Assembly (NCBI GenBank): GCA_023416655.1
Contig: JAEZHK010000056.1
Span: 1-64,000, forward strand
DNA: 64,000 bases
Reading direction: 5' to 3'
DNA from: Bacillota bacterium
Lineage (GTDB): Bacteria; Bacillota; Clostridia; Christensenellales; Aristaeellaceae
A program made the position numbers and the translations under genes. The notes below the pieces were generated by a model. That model had not been told where the DNA came from and made no database searches. It saw only the letters and a program-made list of their open reading frames with translations. Shown piece after piece: positions 7,396 to 15,768 of this stretch (positions are counted from its first letter, which is position 1; every line of letters begins with the position of its first letter).

Positions 7396-8391
7396 CTACG
7401 GTTCGATCTCCAACAGGCTCATGGTGGCGGGCATTTCGTGGGCGGTGTTGACCTTCTGGTCGTCGACCACCAGGTCGAAGCAGCTGACGACGATCTGGCC
7501 GTTCCACACGCAGGGCTCGCCCGGCTCGTCGAGGCCGCCGTCGAAGCCGTCGCAGTCGGGGCTCTGGGCGAGTCGGGTGATGACGCCGTCCGGCGAGATC
7601 TTGCCGATGGCGTTGGCGGAGAAGTCCGCCACGTAGATGTTGCCGTACTGATCGATCGTCATGCCGTCGGTGGTCAGAAGGTTCTTTGGGTCGCAGCACC
7701 AGAGTTCGTTATGGACGACCTTCGTGCCGTCTTCGGACAGCGTCAGGCGGTGCAGCGAGCCGTCGCCAAAGTTGCCGATGATCAGGCGGCCTTCGCGGTC
7801 GAACACGATGCCGTCCACGCCGTACTGGCACTTCGGGTTCAGGGTGACGAAGGTTTCCAGGATGTTCGGGTCGGCGAGCGTGTTCGTGCAGTGGATGTCG
7901 TGGTCGTCGAGGTGAAAGCGGTAGACGCAGCTCATCAGCTTCCCGTCCGGGCCGGGCACGTTCGCCAGCGTGGACTGGGTCAGGTACATGTGCTCGCCCC
8001 TCACGCGGATGCCGTTCGGGTGCTCCATGTGGTCGGCCACGACGGTGGTTTTGACGATCTTGTCCCCGTCCATGCGCACGCGCAGGATGCGCCCGGTGAA
8101 CACCAGGTCGGGCCGCCCGGTCCAGCCGGGGTTGTCCACGATGTACAGGTCGCCGTCCGGGCCGAAGGCGATGCCCATCGAGCGCGCCTCGCCCGTCTCC
8201 GGGTTCACCGGCACATCAAACCACTTGCGCACGCTCTTGTCCGCGCCGATCTTGAGCACGCAGCTGGGCATTTTCATGTCGGCAAAGTTCGGGCAGGACA
8301 GGATCAGGTTGCCTTCGGAATCGATCTCCATGCCGTCGGGCGTCGAAACGTATTCCTCCGGCAGCAGCATGAACAGCTTGGGCGTCTGCAT
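7396..8391 (-). CDS. SMP-30/gluconolactonase family protein
   Basis: Predicted sugar-lactone hydrolase, 331 residues, a six-bladed beta-propeller by family. Repeated blade motifs are visible (TPDGMEIDSEGNLILS, SMGIAFGPDGDLYIVD, YGVDGIVFDREGRLIIGN, TTDGMTIDQYGNIYVAD), which carry the metal-binding Glu/Asp/Asn positions of the family. The open frame runs much further upstream, but AAGGAG lies eight bases before the ATG at 8389-8391 and the family-like sequence begins there. It is 17 bp after the kinase gene and ends the catabolic operon. It would open an aldonolactone formed by one of the neighbouring dehydrogenases. No signal peptide is seen, so it is cytosolic. Confidence 0.88.
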   Translation of the reverse strand: MQTPKLFMLLPEEYVSTPDGMEIDSEGNLILSCPNFADMKMPSCVLKIGADKSVRKWFDVPVNPETGEARSMGIAFGPDGDLYIVDNPGWTGRPDLVFTGRILRVRMDGDKIVKTTVVADHMEHPNGIRVRGEHMYLTQSTLANVPGPDGKLMSCVYRFHLDDHDIHCTNTLADPNILETFVTLNPKCQYGVDGIVFDREGRLIIGNFGDGSLHRLTLSEDGTKVVHNELWCCDPKNLLTTDGMTIDQYGNIYVADFSANAIGKISPDGVITRLAQSPDCDGFDGGLDEPGEPCVWNGQIVVSCFDLVVDDQKVNTAHEMPATMSLLEIEP

Positions 8392-8408
8392 GATGATTCT
8401 CCTTTTCG

Positions 8409-9929
8409 TCAGCGTCCGGCCATCTTGGAATACACGGGCAGCAAGGACTGGTAGCACAGCTCGAACATTTCCTTGACCGGCTGGTAGGCGGCGACGCTTT
8501 CCGGCCTCGGCTCGTGCACGTACTTGACCTCCAGGAACTTGTCGATGGCGTCGAAATCCTTGAACAAACCCGCGCCCACGCCGCCGGTCACCGCCGCGCC
8601 CATGGAGGTGGCCTCTTCGAGGAGCGCCGGGGCCAGGATGCGCGCGTCGTACACGTCCGCCATCATCTGCCGCCAGACCGCGCCCTTCGCGCCGCCGCCG
8701 ATGACCAGGATTTCGCTGATCGGGATCTGCTTTCTTAAGATCTCCAGGATGATGCCCAGGTTCATCGTCACGCCTTCGAGCACGCTGCGCAGCATGTCGC
8801 GCCGCTGGTTCTCCATCTTGAGGCCGAGGAACGCGCCCCGCGCGTCCACGTTCCAGCGCGGCGCGCGCTCGCCCAGCAGGTAGGGCAGGAAGACCACGCC
8901 ATTGGAGCCGATCGGGCTTTCCGCGATCTGGGCGTCGATCAGCGCGTAGGGGCTGACATTCAGGCGCGCGGCCTCGAAGGATTCCATCGTGCACACTTGA
9001 TTTTTCAGCCACGCGTAGGAGCCGCCCGCCGACTGCATGGTGCCGTTGGGCGCGTACATGCCGGGCACGATGTGCGCCCAGGTGACGGTGCGAAGGCCTT
9101 CGTCAAGCACCGGCACTTCGCTGGTGGTGGCGATCCAGGCGGAGGAGCCGATGTAGCTGAAGCTCTTGCCGGGCTTGACCGATCCGGCGCCCACGTTGGC
9201 GCACACGCCGTCGCCGCCGCCCATGACCACCTTGGTGCCCTCAGCAAGGCCCGTTTCCAGCGCCGCGGCCGCTGTCACGCCGCCCGCGACAAAGGTGGAG
9301 GGAACGATCTTCGGGAACTTGTCGATGTCCACGCCGGCGTAGCCGATCAGCCGTTCCGACCAGTTCAGCGTCTTCAAATCCACGCAGGCGTTGGAGGACG
9401 CGTCGGACGGCTCGGTGTAGAAGTTGCCCGTGAGCTTGAAGACGATGTAGTCCTTGGCGTTGAGCGTCTTGTAGGTAGCCTCGTAGATTTCCGGCTCATT
9501 GTCGCGCACCCACATCAGCTTCTGAAGGCCGTAGGAGGCGGAGTTGCGGTGGCCGACGATCTTGTAGAAGTCCTTCAGCGCGATGTGCTCATCCAGCGCC
9601 CGCTGCTGCGCCTGCGCGCGCTGGTCCGCCCAGATGATGGATTTGCGAAGCGGCGTGCCCGCGCGGTCCACGCACAGGCAGCCCATCATCTGACCGCTGA
9701 AGGAGACGACCGCGATGTCCGTACTCAAGATGCCCGTCTGCGAAATGAGCGCGCGCGAAGTCTCGCACACGGCGCGCCACCAGTCGGCGGGATCCTGCTC
9801 CACCCAGGTTTCTTTGAAGTAGTTGGTGTCATAAGCGTAGACGGTGGAGCCGATCAGCTTTCCCTCTTCGCTGAACAGCGTCGCCTTGTTGCCGGACGTG
9901 CCCAGGTCGTGCGCGAGTATGTACTTCAT
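8409..9929 (-). CDS. FGGY-family carbohydrate kinase (xylulokinase-like)
   Basis: ATP-dependent sugar kinase of 506 residues, near the usual FGGY length. The N-terminal phosphate-binding motif is AHDLGTSGNK, the substrate region contains SFSGQMMG and WADQRA, and the C-terminal adenosine motif is VIGGGAKGAVW. The start is supported by GGAGGG six bases before the ATG at 9927-9929. It resembles xylulokinase in layout, but family members act on many ketoses, polyols and sugar acids, so I leave the substrate open. It lies between the hydroxyacid dehydrogenase (49 bp upstream) and the lactonase and is presumably cotranscribed with both. Confidence 0.9.
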   Translation of the reverse strand: MKYILAHDLGTSGNKATLFSEEGKLIGSTVYAYDTNYFKETWVEQDPADWWRAVCETSRALISQTGILSTDIAVVSFSGQMMGCLCVDRAGTPLRKSIIWADQRAQAQQRALDEHIALKDFYKIVGHRNSASYGLQKLMWVRDNEPEIYEATYKTLNAKDYIVFKLTGNFYTEPSDASSNACVDLKTLNWSERLIGYAGVDIDKFPKIVPSTFVAGGVTAAAALETGLAEGTKVVMGGGDGVCANVGAGSVKPGKSFSYIGSSAWIATTSEVPVLDEGLRTVTWAHIVPGMYAPNGTMQSAGGSYAWLKNQVCTMESFEAARLNVSPYALIDAQIAESPIGSNGVVFLPYLLGERAPRWNVDARGAFLGLKMENQRRDMLRSVLEGVTMNLGIILEILRKQIPISEILVIGGGAKGAVWRQMMADVYDARILAPALLEEATSMGAAVTGGVGAGLFKDFDAIDKFLEVKYVHEPRPESVAAYQPVKEMFELCYQSLLPVYSKMAGR

Positions 9930-9977
9930 GCCATCCCTCCATTGCGACCAGCGTGCGTTTTATGTGCGTCTGGAATA

Positions 9978-10901
9978 TCAGTTCATGTCTCGAATTAAGT
10001 TCTCCGTAGCCATGCGGCCCATCGTGAGGCTCGCGCCCCTGGTGGAGGCGGCGCAGTGCGCGCCCAGCACCACGTTTTCGAGGGCGAACCATTCGGGCGA
10101 AGGCGGCTCTTCCTTAAAAGCGTCCAGCCCCGCGCCGCCGATCGCGCCGCCCTTGAGGGCTTTCAGCAGCGCCGCCTCGTCCACGAGGCCGCCCCGCGCG
10201 GTGTTGATCAGGATGGCGGAGGGCTTCATGAGCGCGATCTCCTTCGCGCCTATGAAGTTCTCCGTAGAGGGCAAAAGCGGCAGGTGCAAGCTGATGAAGT
10301 CGGCCTCCCGGAGGATGCGCTCGGGCTCCGCGAACTCGACGTGATTGGCCGAGGCCGTTGCCTCGTCCCACATCACGTCGTAGGCCAGCACTTTCATGTC
10401 GAAGCCTTGCGCGCGCCTGGCCACCAGCTTTCCGATCGCGCCGAGACCGATGAGGCCCAGCGTCGCGCCGGTCACGTCACTGGTCGTAATCTTGGACCAG
10501 TCGCCCGCCCGGCAGCGCCGGTCGATGGGCAGCAGCTTCCGGGACAGCGCCAGCATCAGCGCCAGCGCGTAGTCCGCCACCGCAGCGGCGTTCGCTCCCA
10601 CGGTGCGGGAGACCTTGATGCCCCGCGCCTCCGCGGCCGTCAGGTCTATGTTGTCCACGCCCACACCATACTTCGCGATGGCGCGCAGGCGCGGCGCGGC
10701 GAATATAACGTCCGCGTCCAGCGGGTCCACGCCAACGATCACGCCCGCGCAGGGCGCGATTTTTTCGATCATCTGCTCTTTGGTGAGGATCCCGCCGGTT
10801 TCATTTCGAACGATCTCAAGGCCCGCGCCGGAAAGTTTCTCAAACAGCGCCGGGTCCTCCTTGCCGTAGGAGCGCGGCGTGACCAGAACCTTCTCAGACA
10901 A
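9978..10901 (-). CDS. D-isomer-specific 2-hydroxyacid dehydrogenase (phosphoglycerate-dehydrogenase-like)
   Basis: NAD-dependent dehydrogenase, 307 residues, the catalytic and cofactor domains without the C-terminal ACT regulatory part of true SerA. The nucleotide loop is GLGAIG (152-157), catalytic Arg236 sits in INTARGG, and the catalytic His282 in AHCA. The start is a TTG at 10899-10901 with GGGGAG eight bases before it; no ATG nearby fits the family N-terminus. Its place between the shikimate-dehydrogenase-like gene and a sugar kinase points to interconversion of a 2-keto and a 2-hydroxy sugar acid, not serine synthesis. A family-1 hairpin element lies in front of it, in the 3' UTR of the gene upstream. 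Confidence 0.88.
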   Translation of the reverse strand: MSEKVLVTPRSYGKEDPALFEKLSGAGLEIVRNETGGILTKEQMIEKIAPCAGVIVGVDPLDADVIFAAPRLRAIAKYGVGVDNIDLTAAEARGIKVSRTVGANAAAVADYALALMLALSRKLLPIDRRCRAGDWSKITTSDVTGATLGLIGLGAIGKLVARRAQGFDMKVLAYDVMWDEATASANHVEFAEPERILREADFISLHLPLLPSTENFIGAKEIALMKPSAILINTARGGLVDEAALLKALKGGAIGGAGLDAFKEEPPSPEWFALENVVLGAHCAASTRGASLTMGRMATENLIRDMN

Positions 10902-10944
10902 TTATACCACTCCCCTATAGATTCTGGTAAACCTTTTTAAGGCT

Positions 10945-11117
10945 CTCATCGTTCCCGGGCTCTAACGCGCCGGGAATCGGTTTCCAGAACCAGTGCGCAC
11001 ACTGGTGGAGGAAACAATACCGCAAGTCAGTGAGCCGCCCGGAAATCCCGCAGGATTTCATGGCTCACGCAGTCCTCTTCCTTCGCGCACAAAAGCCGCC
11101 CGGCGGATTTTGGGTGC
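10945..11117 (-). repeat. Family-1 four-hairpin element, copy A
   Basis: Begins at the stop of the shikimate-dehydrogenase-like gene and points the same way. In transcript order: P4 around 11091-11111, P3 11030-11068 (GTGAGCC/GGCTCAC with inner GAAATCC/GGATTTC), P2 10980-11015 (GTTTCC/GGAAAC with inner ACCAGTG/CACTGGT), P1 10951-10977. It lies inside a transcribed operon, so it must be read through. Confidence 0.8.
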
Positions 11118-12047
11118 CTATCTGGCGATTTTGTCGCAGAGCGCCAGCCGGTCGCCGGAGATGTCGGTGTGGAACACCTCGGCGATCACCTGCGTCCAGC
11201 CGTGGATGAAGTAGGTCCAACCGTCCTCGATGAGGAGGTTCCGGACGTCCTTCTGCGCTTCGGCCTGGTGCATGAATTCCAGCGTGCCGCGGTAGTTGAA
11301 CTCCCAGGCCACGCCGTCTTCCGGGAAGCGGCAGGCGTCCGTGAGGGGCGAACCGGGCCGGTCCTTGCCCAGACCCGTGGCGTTGACCACGATCGATCCC
11401 GCCGGCAGCGCCTCCACGATGGCGTCGTTCAGCTTCGCCTCCGGGCACAGGTGGTAGCTCATGGGCACGCGGGAGCCCTTTAAGATGTTCACCGCCTCGC
11501 CCAGCCGGGGCGCGGAGCGGTTGGTCATGTGGATGCGGGCGGGCACGTTGTCCCCATGCTTGGCTTCGGCCACGTACGCGGCGAACGCCAGCGCGCTGCC
11601 GCCCGCGCCCAGCACGCACGCCTCAGCCTTCGGGTGCTCACGCCAGTACCCCTCCGGCAGGAACGCGTCGAGGGCCAGACCCACGGTGATCGGGTCCTTC
11701 GCGTGGCCGCGCAGCTGGCCGTCGAGCTTTGAAATGGAGCTCAGCTCGCCGAATAGTTCCGCGTAAGGGTCCAGGTACTCGAACAGGTCCCGGCAGGCGT
11801 TCAGCAGGTCGATCTTGTGGGTCGTGACCAGCGCGCCCTTTGAAAGGGGGTCGCCCTTGATGAAATCCACCGCGGCGCGGTAGTCCTCCGCGGGCGCGTG
11901 GATGGCGATGTCGATGCCCTTGATGACGCCGTCGATGCCCAGCGCTTCGGCCCAGGCGGGGAAGAGCTTCATGATGGAGGACTGGCCGGTGGTGACGCCG
12001 ATGAAGTACATGGTGGGGCGGGTGGCGGGGGCGGGCAGTGTGATCAT
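11118..12047 (-). CDS. Shikimate-dehydrogenase-like (AroE fold) oxidoreductase
   Basis: A protein of 309 residues with AroE-family landmarks: GALVTTHKIDL (the NVTxPxK-like motif, catalytic Lys78), SSISK (103-107), GHAKDPITVG (where shikimate dehydrogenase has GxNTD; Asp118 is kept) and the NADP loop GAGGSALA (147-154). The Asn of GxNTD is replaced and the protein is longer than AroE, so I expect another polyol or keto-acid substrate. The GTG at 12054-12056 touches the SD, so the real start is the ATG at 12045-12047 with AGGAG eight bases upstream. It follows the phosphotriesterase-like gene by 69 bp in one operon. Confidence 0.8.
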   Translation of the reverse strand: MITLPAPATRPTMYFIGVTTGQSSIMKLFPAWAEALGIDGVIKGIDIAIHAPAEDYRAAVDFIKGDPLSKGALVTTHKIDLLNACRDLFEYLDPYAELFGELSSISKLDGQLRGHAKDPITVGLALDAFLPEGYWREHPKAEACVLGAGGSALAFAAYVAEAKHGDNVPARIHMTNRSAPRLGEAVNILKGSRVPMSYHLCPEAKLNDAIVEALPAGSIVVNATGLGKDRPGSPLTDACRFPEDGVAWEFNYRGTLEFMHQAEAQKDVRNLLIEDGWTYFIHGWTQVIAEVFHTDISGDRLALCDKIAR

Positions 12048-12116
12048 GGTGGTCACTCCTTGTAGAAGATTTAAGGCGAGGCGCGCGTTGGGCGCGTTGG
12101 GTTTGAAGGAAGGGGA

Positions 12117-13055
12117 TTACTTGGGACCTGCAAAGGCAAGGATTGGGTTCAGGCGCGTGATCGCCTCGATGTCGGACGGGGAGGCGCCGCCCGCCCGGAT
12201 TCGCGGCAGGAAGGCCTCAATCAGGTAGGTCAGACCGATCTCGCCGCCGTAGCGCTTCAGCCTTGCGGCGGTGGTATCCAGCGAGAGGAGCAGCCTGTCC
12301 CGGTGTCCGAGTTCCAGCATGTGCAGGATCAGCCGGACCTCCTCGTCGTCGTCATGGTAGCGGAAGCGGCCGATGGTGTCGTACTCGAGGAACGCGCCGG
12401 TCTTTGCGATCGCCTCGTGGGGGCGGAAGTCCGACGCCTGCCGGTCCGCGTGGCAGACCAGCACCCGGCACGGGTCAAGCCCCGAACGTTCGCAGAGTTT
12501 GACCGCCTCCACCGCGCCCGCGCCCGCCTCGGTGTGCAGGATCAGCGGTACATCGCCCGCCGCCGCCGCCCGCGCCGCCGCCCGGAGCAGCGCCCCGTCG
12601 CGCCCGGCAGGGCCTTCCGGGCCCAGCGCCGCCTTGACTGCGCCCGCCCGGATGGGCAGCCGGACGCCGTCGTCCGCCACGCCCACCGCAAGCTCCAGCA
12701 GGAAGCGCTCATATAGTGCGTCCCCGTCCTGCTCAAACAAGAAGCTGTCCGGGGGGTAGAACATGGGGCGGTGGTAGCCGGTGACGGTGACGATGTGGAC
12801 GCCGCTGGCCCGGCTGATTTTTTGGAGCGCCGCCGCGTCCCGGCCCGCGCCACCCGGCTGCGCGTCCACAAGCGAGCGCCCGCCGGCGTCGAAGAAGTCT
12901 TGCGCCTCCCGGGCGGACAGCGCCCAGTCGTCGATGCGGAGCGCGGGGTTGCCCTTCGCGGCGGGCGTATCCAGCACGAACAGGTGCTCGTGCATCTGGC
13001 AGTGGCCAAGCGCCGAAAGCGGGACCGGCCCGGAGACGGTTTGAACGGTGCGCAT
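12117..13055 (-). CDS. Phosphotriesterase-like (PTE/PHP family) metal-dependent hydrolase
   Basis: Amidohydrolase-superfamily protein of 312 residues. Metal ligands of the phosphotriesterase/lactonase group are visible: His22 and His24 (HCQMHEHLF), candidate carboxylated Lys141 (RAGAVKAAL), His174 (LILHTEAG), His202 (LVCHADR) and Asp260 (LLSLDTT). Characterised relatives hydrolyse lactones or sugar-phosphate lactones, so together with the SMP-30 protein the operon has two possible lactonases. The ATG at 13053-13055 has GGGAGG six bases upstream; a further in-frame ATG upstream has none. First gene of the long catabolic operon, behind promoter/operator 13099-13137. Confidence 0.82.
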   Translation of the reverse strand: MRTVQTVSGPVPLSALGHCQMHEHLFVLDTPAAKGNPALRIDDWALSAREAQDFFDAGGRSLVDAQPGGAGRDAAALQKISRASGVHIVTVTGYHRPMFYPPDSFLFEQDGDALYERFLLELAVGVADDGVRLPIRAGAVKAALGPEGPAGRDGALLRAAARAAAAGDVPLILHTEAGAGAVEAVKLCERSGLDPCRVLVCHADRQASDFRPHEAIAKTGAFLEYDTIGRFRYHDDDEEVRLILHMLELGHRDRLLLSLDTTAARLKRYGGEIGLTYLIEAFLPRIRAGGASPSDIEAITRLNPILAFAGPK

Positions 13056-13098
13056 GTTCGCCTCCCTGCACACAATGATGCTAAGCATCAATATTGCT

Positions 13099-13137
13099 TT
13101 GTCACTACATTATACACGGGCCTTGGCGCTTCGTCAA
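13099..13137 (-). promoter_or_regulatory. Promoter and operator of the catabolic operon (regulon site 3)
   Basis: Minus-strand TTGACG (13132-13137), 17-bp spacer, TATAAT (13109-13114). The plus-strand motif TTGTCACTACATTATAC (13099-13115) covers the -10 box and matches the other four sites. Confidence 0.7.
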
Positions 13138-13204
13138 GCCCTTCGTTCGATTTACCGGCACACGGCCAATGGAACGCGGGCGGCCCGGCGTACCTTGGCT
13201 GACA

Positions 13205-13247
13205 GCAGAAACCGCCGCGTTGTGCCTTTCCAGGCAACGCGGCGGTG
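13205..13247 (-). terminator. Probable terminator of the GntR gene
   Basis: An 11-bp stem CCGCCGCGTTG/CAACGCGGCGG with a 12-nt loop, followed on the minus strand by TTTCTGCT. The T-run is short. Confidence 0.55.
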
Positions 13248-13274
13248 GAAGTCGGGCGGATTTCCTTCGCCCCT

Positions 13275-14030
13275 CTAAATGCTTGTATCGATCAGCAGCG
13301 TGACCTCGAAGCGGTTTCGGTCGCCCCGGTAGCGGGCCAGCGAGTATTCGATGGGCTCGTCCGCCTGGTTGTAACCGATGGTGGTGAAGAAGTGGACCGG
13401 CCGACCGCGGCTGACGCCCAGGAGATTCGCGTCCTGCGAATTGGCCGCCACCGCCTCCAGCACGCGGGTGACGCGGCAGATGCGGGTCTTGTCGCTGGCG
13501 GCGAGCACACGGTACAGCGATTCCCTGGAGAAATCGTGGTCCATCAAGAACGAGCACCGGTCGTAGGGCAGGTAGGTTTCGACGGTCACGATGGGGTCGT
13601 TGTCCGCAAAGCGCAGGCGGCTCAGGTAGATGAACTTCCCACCCGGCGGCAGGTCAAAGTGGGCGGCCACGCGCTCCGGCATCGAGACCACCTCAAAGGA
13701 GAGCATCTGGGTGGACGGCTTGCAGCCGGTGCGCTCAATCTGCTCGTTGAACGTCTCCAGGCGCTTGATGAAGTCCTGCTTGATCTTGACCCGCGCCACG
13801 AAGGTGCCCTTGGACTTGATGCGGTACAGCCAGCCCTCCTGCACCAGTTCCGTGATCGCCTGGCGCACGGTGGTGCGGCTGATCTGGAACATTTCGCTCA
13901 GTTCCTTCTCGGTGGGGATCAGCCCGTCGACGGGGTAGCCGCCGCTCTTGATCTCCTCGAGCAGGAGACTCTTGAGCTGAAAGTACAGCGGGATGGGAAC
14001 GGTCTTGTCCAGCTTTTGCAGGTGGAGCAT
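13275..14030 (-). CDS. GntR-family (HutC/UTRA) transcriptional regulator
   Basis: A 251-residue regulator with an N-terminal winged helix-turn-helix (IPTEKELSEMFQISRTTVRQ within about residues 37-56) and a C-terminal UTRA effector domain that usually binds a sugar, sugar phosphate or amino acid. The ATG at 14028-14030 has GGAGG seven bases upstream, better than the longer frame start. Its promoter carries the motif WTGTCRYNNYATWAT, which recurs at the transporter, the alcohol dehydrogenase, the phosphotriesterase operon and the GldA-like gene. I infer that it represses itself and this whole catabolic set, with an intermediate as inducer. Confidence 0.9.
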   Translation of the reverse strand: MLHLQKLDKTVPIPLYFQLKSLLLEEIKSGGYPVDGLIPTEKELSEMFQISRTTVRQAITELVQEGWLYRIKSKGTFVARVKIKQDFIKRLETFNEQIERTGCKPSTQMLSFEVVSMPERVAAHFDLPPGGKFIYLSRLRFADNDPIVTVETYLPYDRCSFLMDHDFSRESLYRVLAASDKTRICRVTRVLEAVAANSQDANLLGVSRGRPVHFFTTIGYNQADEPIEYSLARYRGDRNRFEVTLLIDTSI

Positions 14031-14066
14031 CCAAACAACCTCCATGTCAGCGTTGCATAAAGCCCT

Positions 14067-14107
14067 TTGTCACATCATTATTATAACACGTTTTTGCCGC
14101 TGTGCAA
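14067..14107 (-). promoter_or_regulatory. GntR gene promoter and operator (regulon site 4)
   Basis: Minus-strand TTGCAC (14102-14107), 16-bp spacer, TATAAT (14080-14085). The plus-strand motif TTGTCACATCATTATTA (14067-14083) overlaps the -10 box, which fits autoregulation. Confidence 0.65.
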
Positions 14108-14164
14108 GTTTACTTTTCAAAATTTGTTCGCAGTTCGCGCGGAAAGTTCCGATGGAATGCGCTG

Positions 14165-14222
14165 TTGACAAACGGGGGACGCATGGGTATACTGTATATA
14201 GCACAATGTCGTGATATTATGA
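14165..14222 (+). promoter_or_regulatory. GldA-like gene promoter and operator (regulon site 5)
   Basis: TTGACA (14165-14170), 17-bp spacer, TATACT (14188-14193). The 20-mer at 14203-14222 starts at the predicted transcription start and is an 18/20 match to the site before the alcohol dehydrogenase gene. Confidence 0.75.
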
Positions 14223-14246
14223 CTTATCAGACAGGAGGATATTCAT

Positions 14247-15377
14247 ATGGGATACGTGCCCGCACCCATTCGCGCCTGGGGATCGCCCAGCCGCTACATC
14301 CAGGGCCCCGGCCTCATGGACCAGCTGGAGAAGTACACCCGCGTCTACGGCACGCGCGTCGCGGCCGTCATCGACCAGTTCTTTTTTGAATCGCTTACGG
14401 CGAAGCTCAAGGCGCAGTTCGAGGGCACCGGCTCCGTCATCGAAACCGTGGTCTTCAATTCCGAAGTCACCGTTAAGCAGATCGAGGAGACGACGGAGAA
14501 GCTGCGCGCTTTCGGCCCGACGGTGGTCGCGGGCATCGGCGGCGGCAAGACGCTGGACACCGCCAAGGCCGTGGCCGACAACTTCCAAACGCCGGTGGTC
14601 ATCTGCCCCACCGCCGCCTCCACCGACGCGCCCACCAGCGCCCTCTCCGTCATCTACAAGGAGAGCGGCGAGCACTCCCACGCCCGGCCCTACGTCTCAA
14701 ACCCCAACCTCGTGCTGATGGACTCCGCGATCATCGCCAAAGCGCCGATCCGCTTCTTCGTTTCGGGCATGGGCGACGCGCTGTCCACGGTGTTTGAGGC
14801 GCGCGCAAACGCGCTGGCCGACCACGGCAACTACATCAACGAAAAGCAGGGCCCGTTCCGCCGCCCGAAGACGGCGGTGGCCATCGCGGAATACTGCTAT
14901 GCCACGCTCTTGGAGCGCGGGGTGCAGGCGAAGCTGGCCGCGGAAAAGGGCCTGGTCACCGAAGCGGTGGAGGACATCATCGAGTGCAACACGCTGATGA
15001 GCGGCCTGGGCTTTGAAAACACCGGCTGCGCGGGCGCGCATTCGGTGGGCGACGGCGTCACAGGCCTGCCGATCGGCGCGAAGTCGCTGCATGGCGAGCG
15101 CGTGGCCTTCGGCGTGATCTGCCAGCTGGTCGCCGAGAGCGCCCCAAAGGCATTGATCGACGAAGTGGTCAATTTCTGCCTGGACGTGGGGCTGCCGGTG
15201 ACGCTCGAGGACCTGTGGGTCGAGAAGACGCCGGAGAACCTCCGCGTGATCGCCGAGACCAGCATGCACTCGTTCTGGAACGCCGAGCCGTTCAATATCA
15301 CCACCGAACAGGTCATCGACGTGGTGCTGGCCGGGGACGCGATCGGCGCTTATTACAAGACGAAGCGGGCAAAATAA
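14247..15377 (+). CDS. Glycerol-dehydrogenase-family (GldA-like) iron/zinc-containing dehydrogenase
   Basis: NAD-dependent dehydrogenase, 376 residues, of the GldA branch of the metal-dependent group III alcohol dehydrogenases. The NAD motif GIGGGKTLDTAKA spans about 96-108, the substrate motif PTAASTDAPTSALSVIY about 121-137. Metal ligands are at the GldA positions: Asp177 (GMGDALS), His265 (AHSVGDG) and His282 (LHGERVAFG). AGGAGG lies eight bases before the ATG at 14247. It is transcribed away from the GntR gene under the shared operator, so its substrate is probably a polyol or reduced sugar of the same pathway, not glycerol itself. A family-2 element follows it. Confidence 0.9.
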   Translation: MGYVPAPIRAWGSPSRYIQGPGLMDQLEKYTRVYGTRVAAVIDQFFFESLTAKLKAQFEGTGSVIETVVFNSEVTVKQIEETTEKLRAFGPTVVAGIGGGKTLDTAKAVADNFQTPVVICPTAASTDAPTSALSVIYKESGEHSHARPYVSNPNLVLMDSAIIAKAPIRFFVSGMGDALSTVFEARANALADHGNYINEKQGPFRRPKTAVAIAEYCYATLLERGVQAKLAAEKGLVTEAVEDIIECNTLMSGLGFENTGCAGAHSVGDGVTGLPIGAKSLHGERVAFGVICQLVAESAPKALIDEVVNFCLDVGLPVTLEDLWVEKTPENLRVIAETSMHSFWNAEPFNITTEQVIDVVLAGDAIGAYYKTKRAK

Positions 15378-15414
15378 CCACGGCCAACGCATGAATAACG
15401 AATGCATGAACCAC

Positions 15415-15698
15415 GGGAGGTTTGGAGGGTCAGGACCCTCCAAGGTTCAACCATAAGCACCGGCTTTGCCGGTACTTATGGATTCCCCCCAAAGGGCGAG
15501 CTTGCCCCCCAAGGTTGGTTTCCCTTTGGGAAACCAAGTCGCTTCGCGACCGCAACATTCCAATGGTTTGGAATGTTGCGCCGTGTCGGGGAATCAATAC
15601 CGCAAGCCCGGATTGTTGAAATTCCCGCAGGAATTTCAACAATCCGGCCCCGTTTCCTTGGCAACGGCAGGAACTTTAGTTCATGCCGTTGCCCTGGC
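15415..15698 (+). repeat. Family-2 modular palindromic element, copy R1
   Basis: Begins 37 bp after the GldA-like stop, in the same direction, and fills most of the 391-bp gap to the aldolase gene. Hairpins in order: TTGGAGGGT/ACCCTCCAA, CATAAG..CACCGGC/GCCGGT..CTTATG, GTTTCCC/GGGAAAC, GTCGC/GCGAC, CGCAACATTCCA/TGGAATGTTGCG, GATTGTTGAAATTCC with its partner, and CAACGGCA/TGCCGTTG. It lacks the roughly 80-bp block found in R2 and R3. Confidence 0.8.
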
Positions 15699-15737
15699 AA
15701 AATAACAGCTTCGAGCCATCGGCCCGGCACTCTTTGT

Positions 15738-15745
15738 GCTATAAT
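15738..15745 (+). promoter_or_regulatory. Extended -10 promoter of the aldolase gene
   Basis: TGC-TATAAT, an extended -10, with no good -35. It carries no full copy of the GntR operator motif, so the aldolase may be expressed separately. Confidence 0.45.
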
Positions 15746-15768
15746 GATGGCGCAGGAGGAGAACAAGC

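Noticed and set aside
7396..9012. A 538-codon version of the SMP-30 protein
   Set aside because: The first 200 codons are a frame-shifted shadow of the kinase gene, rich in Arg and Gly. A clear SD and family-like start lie at 8391.
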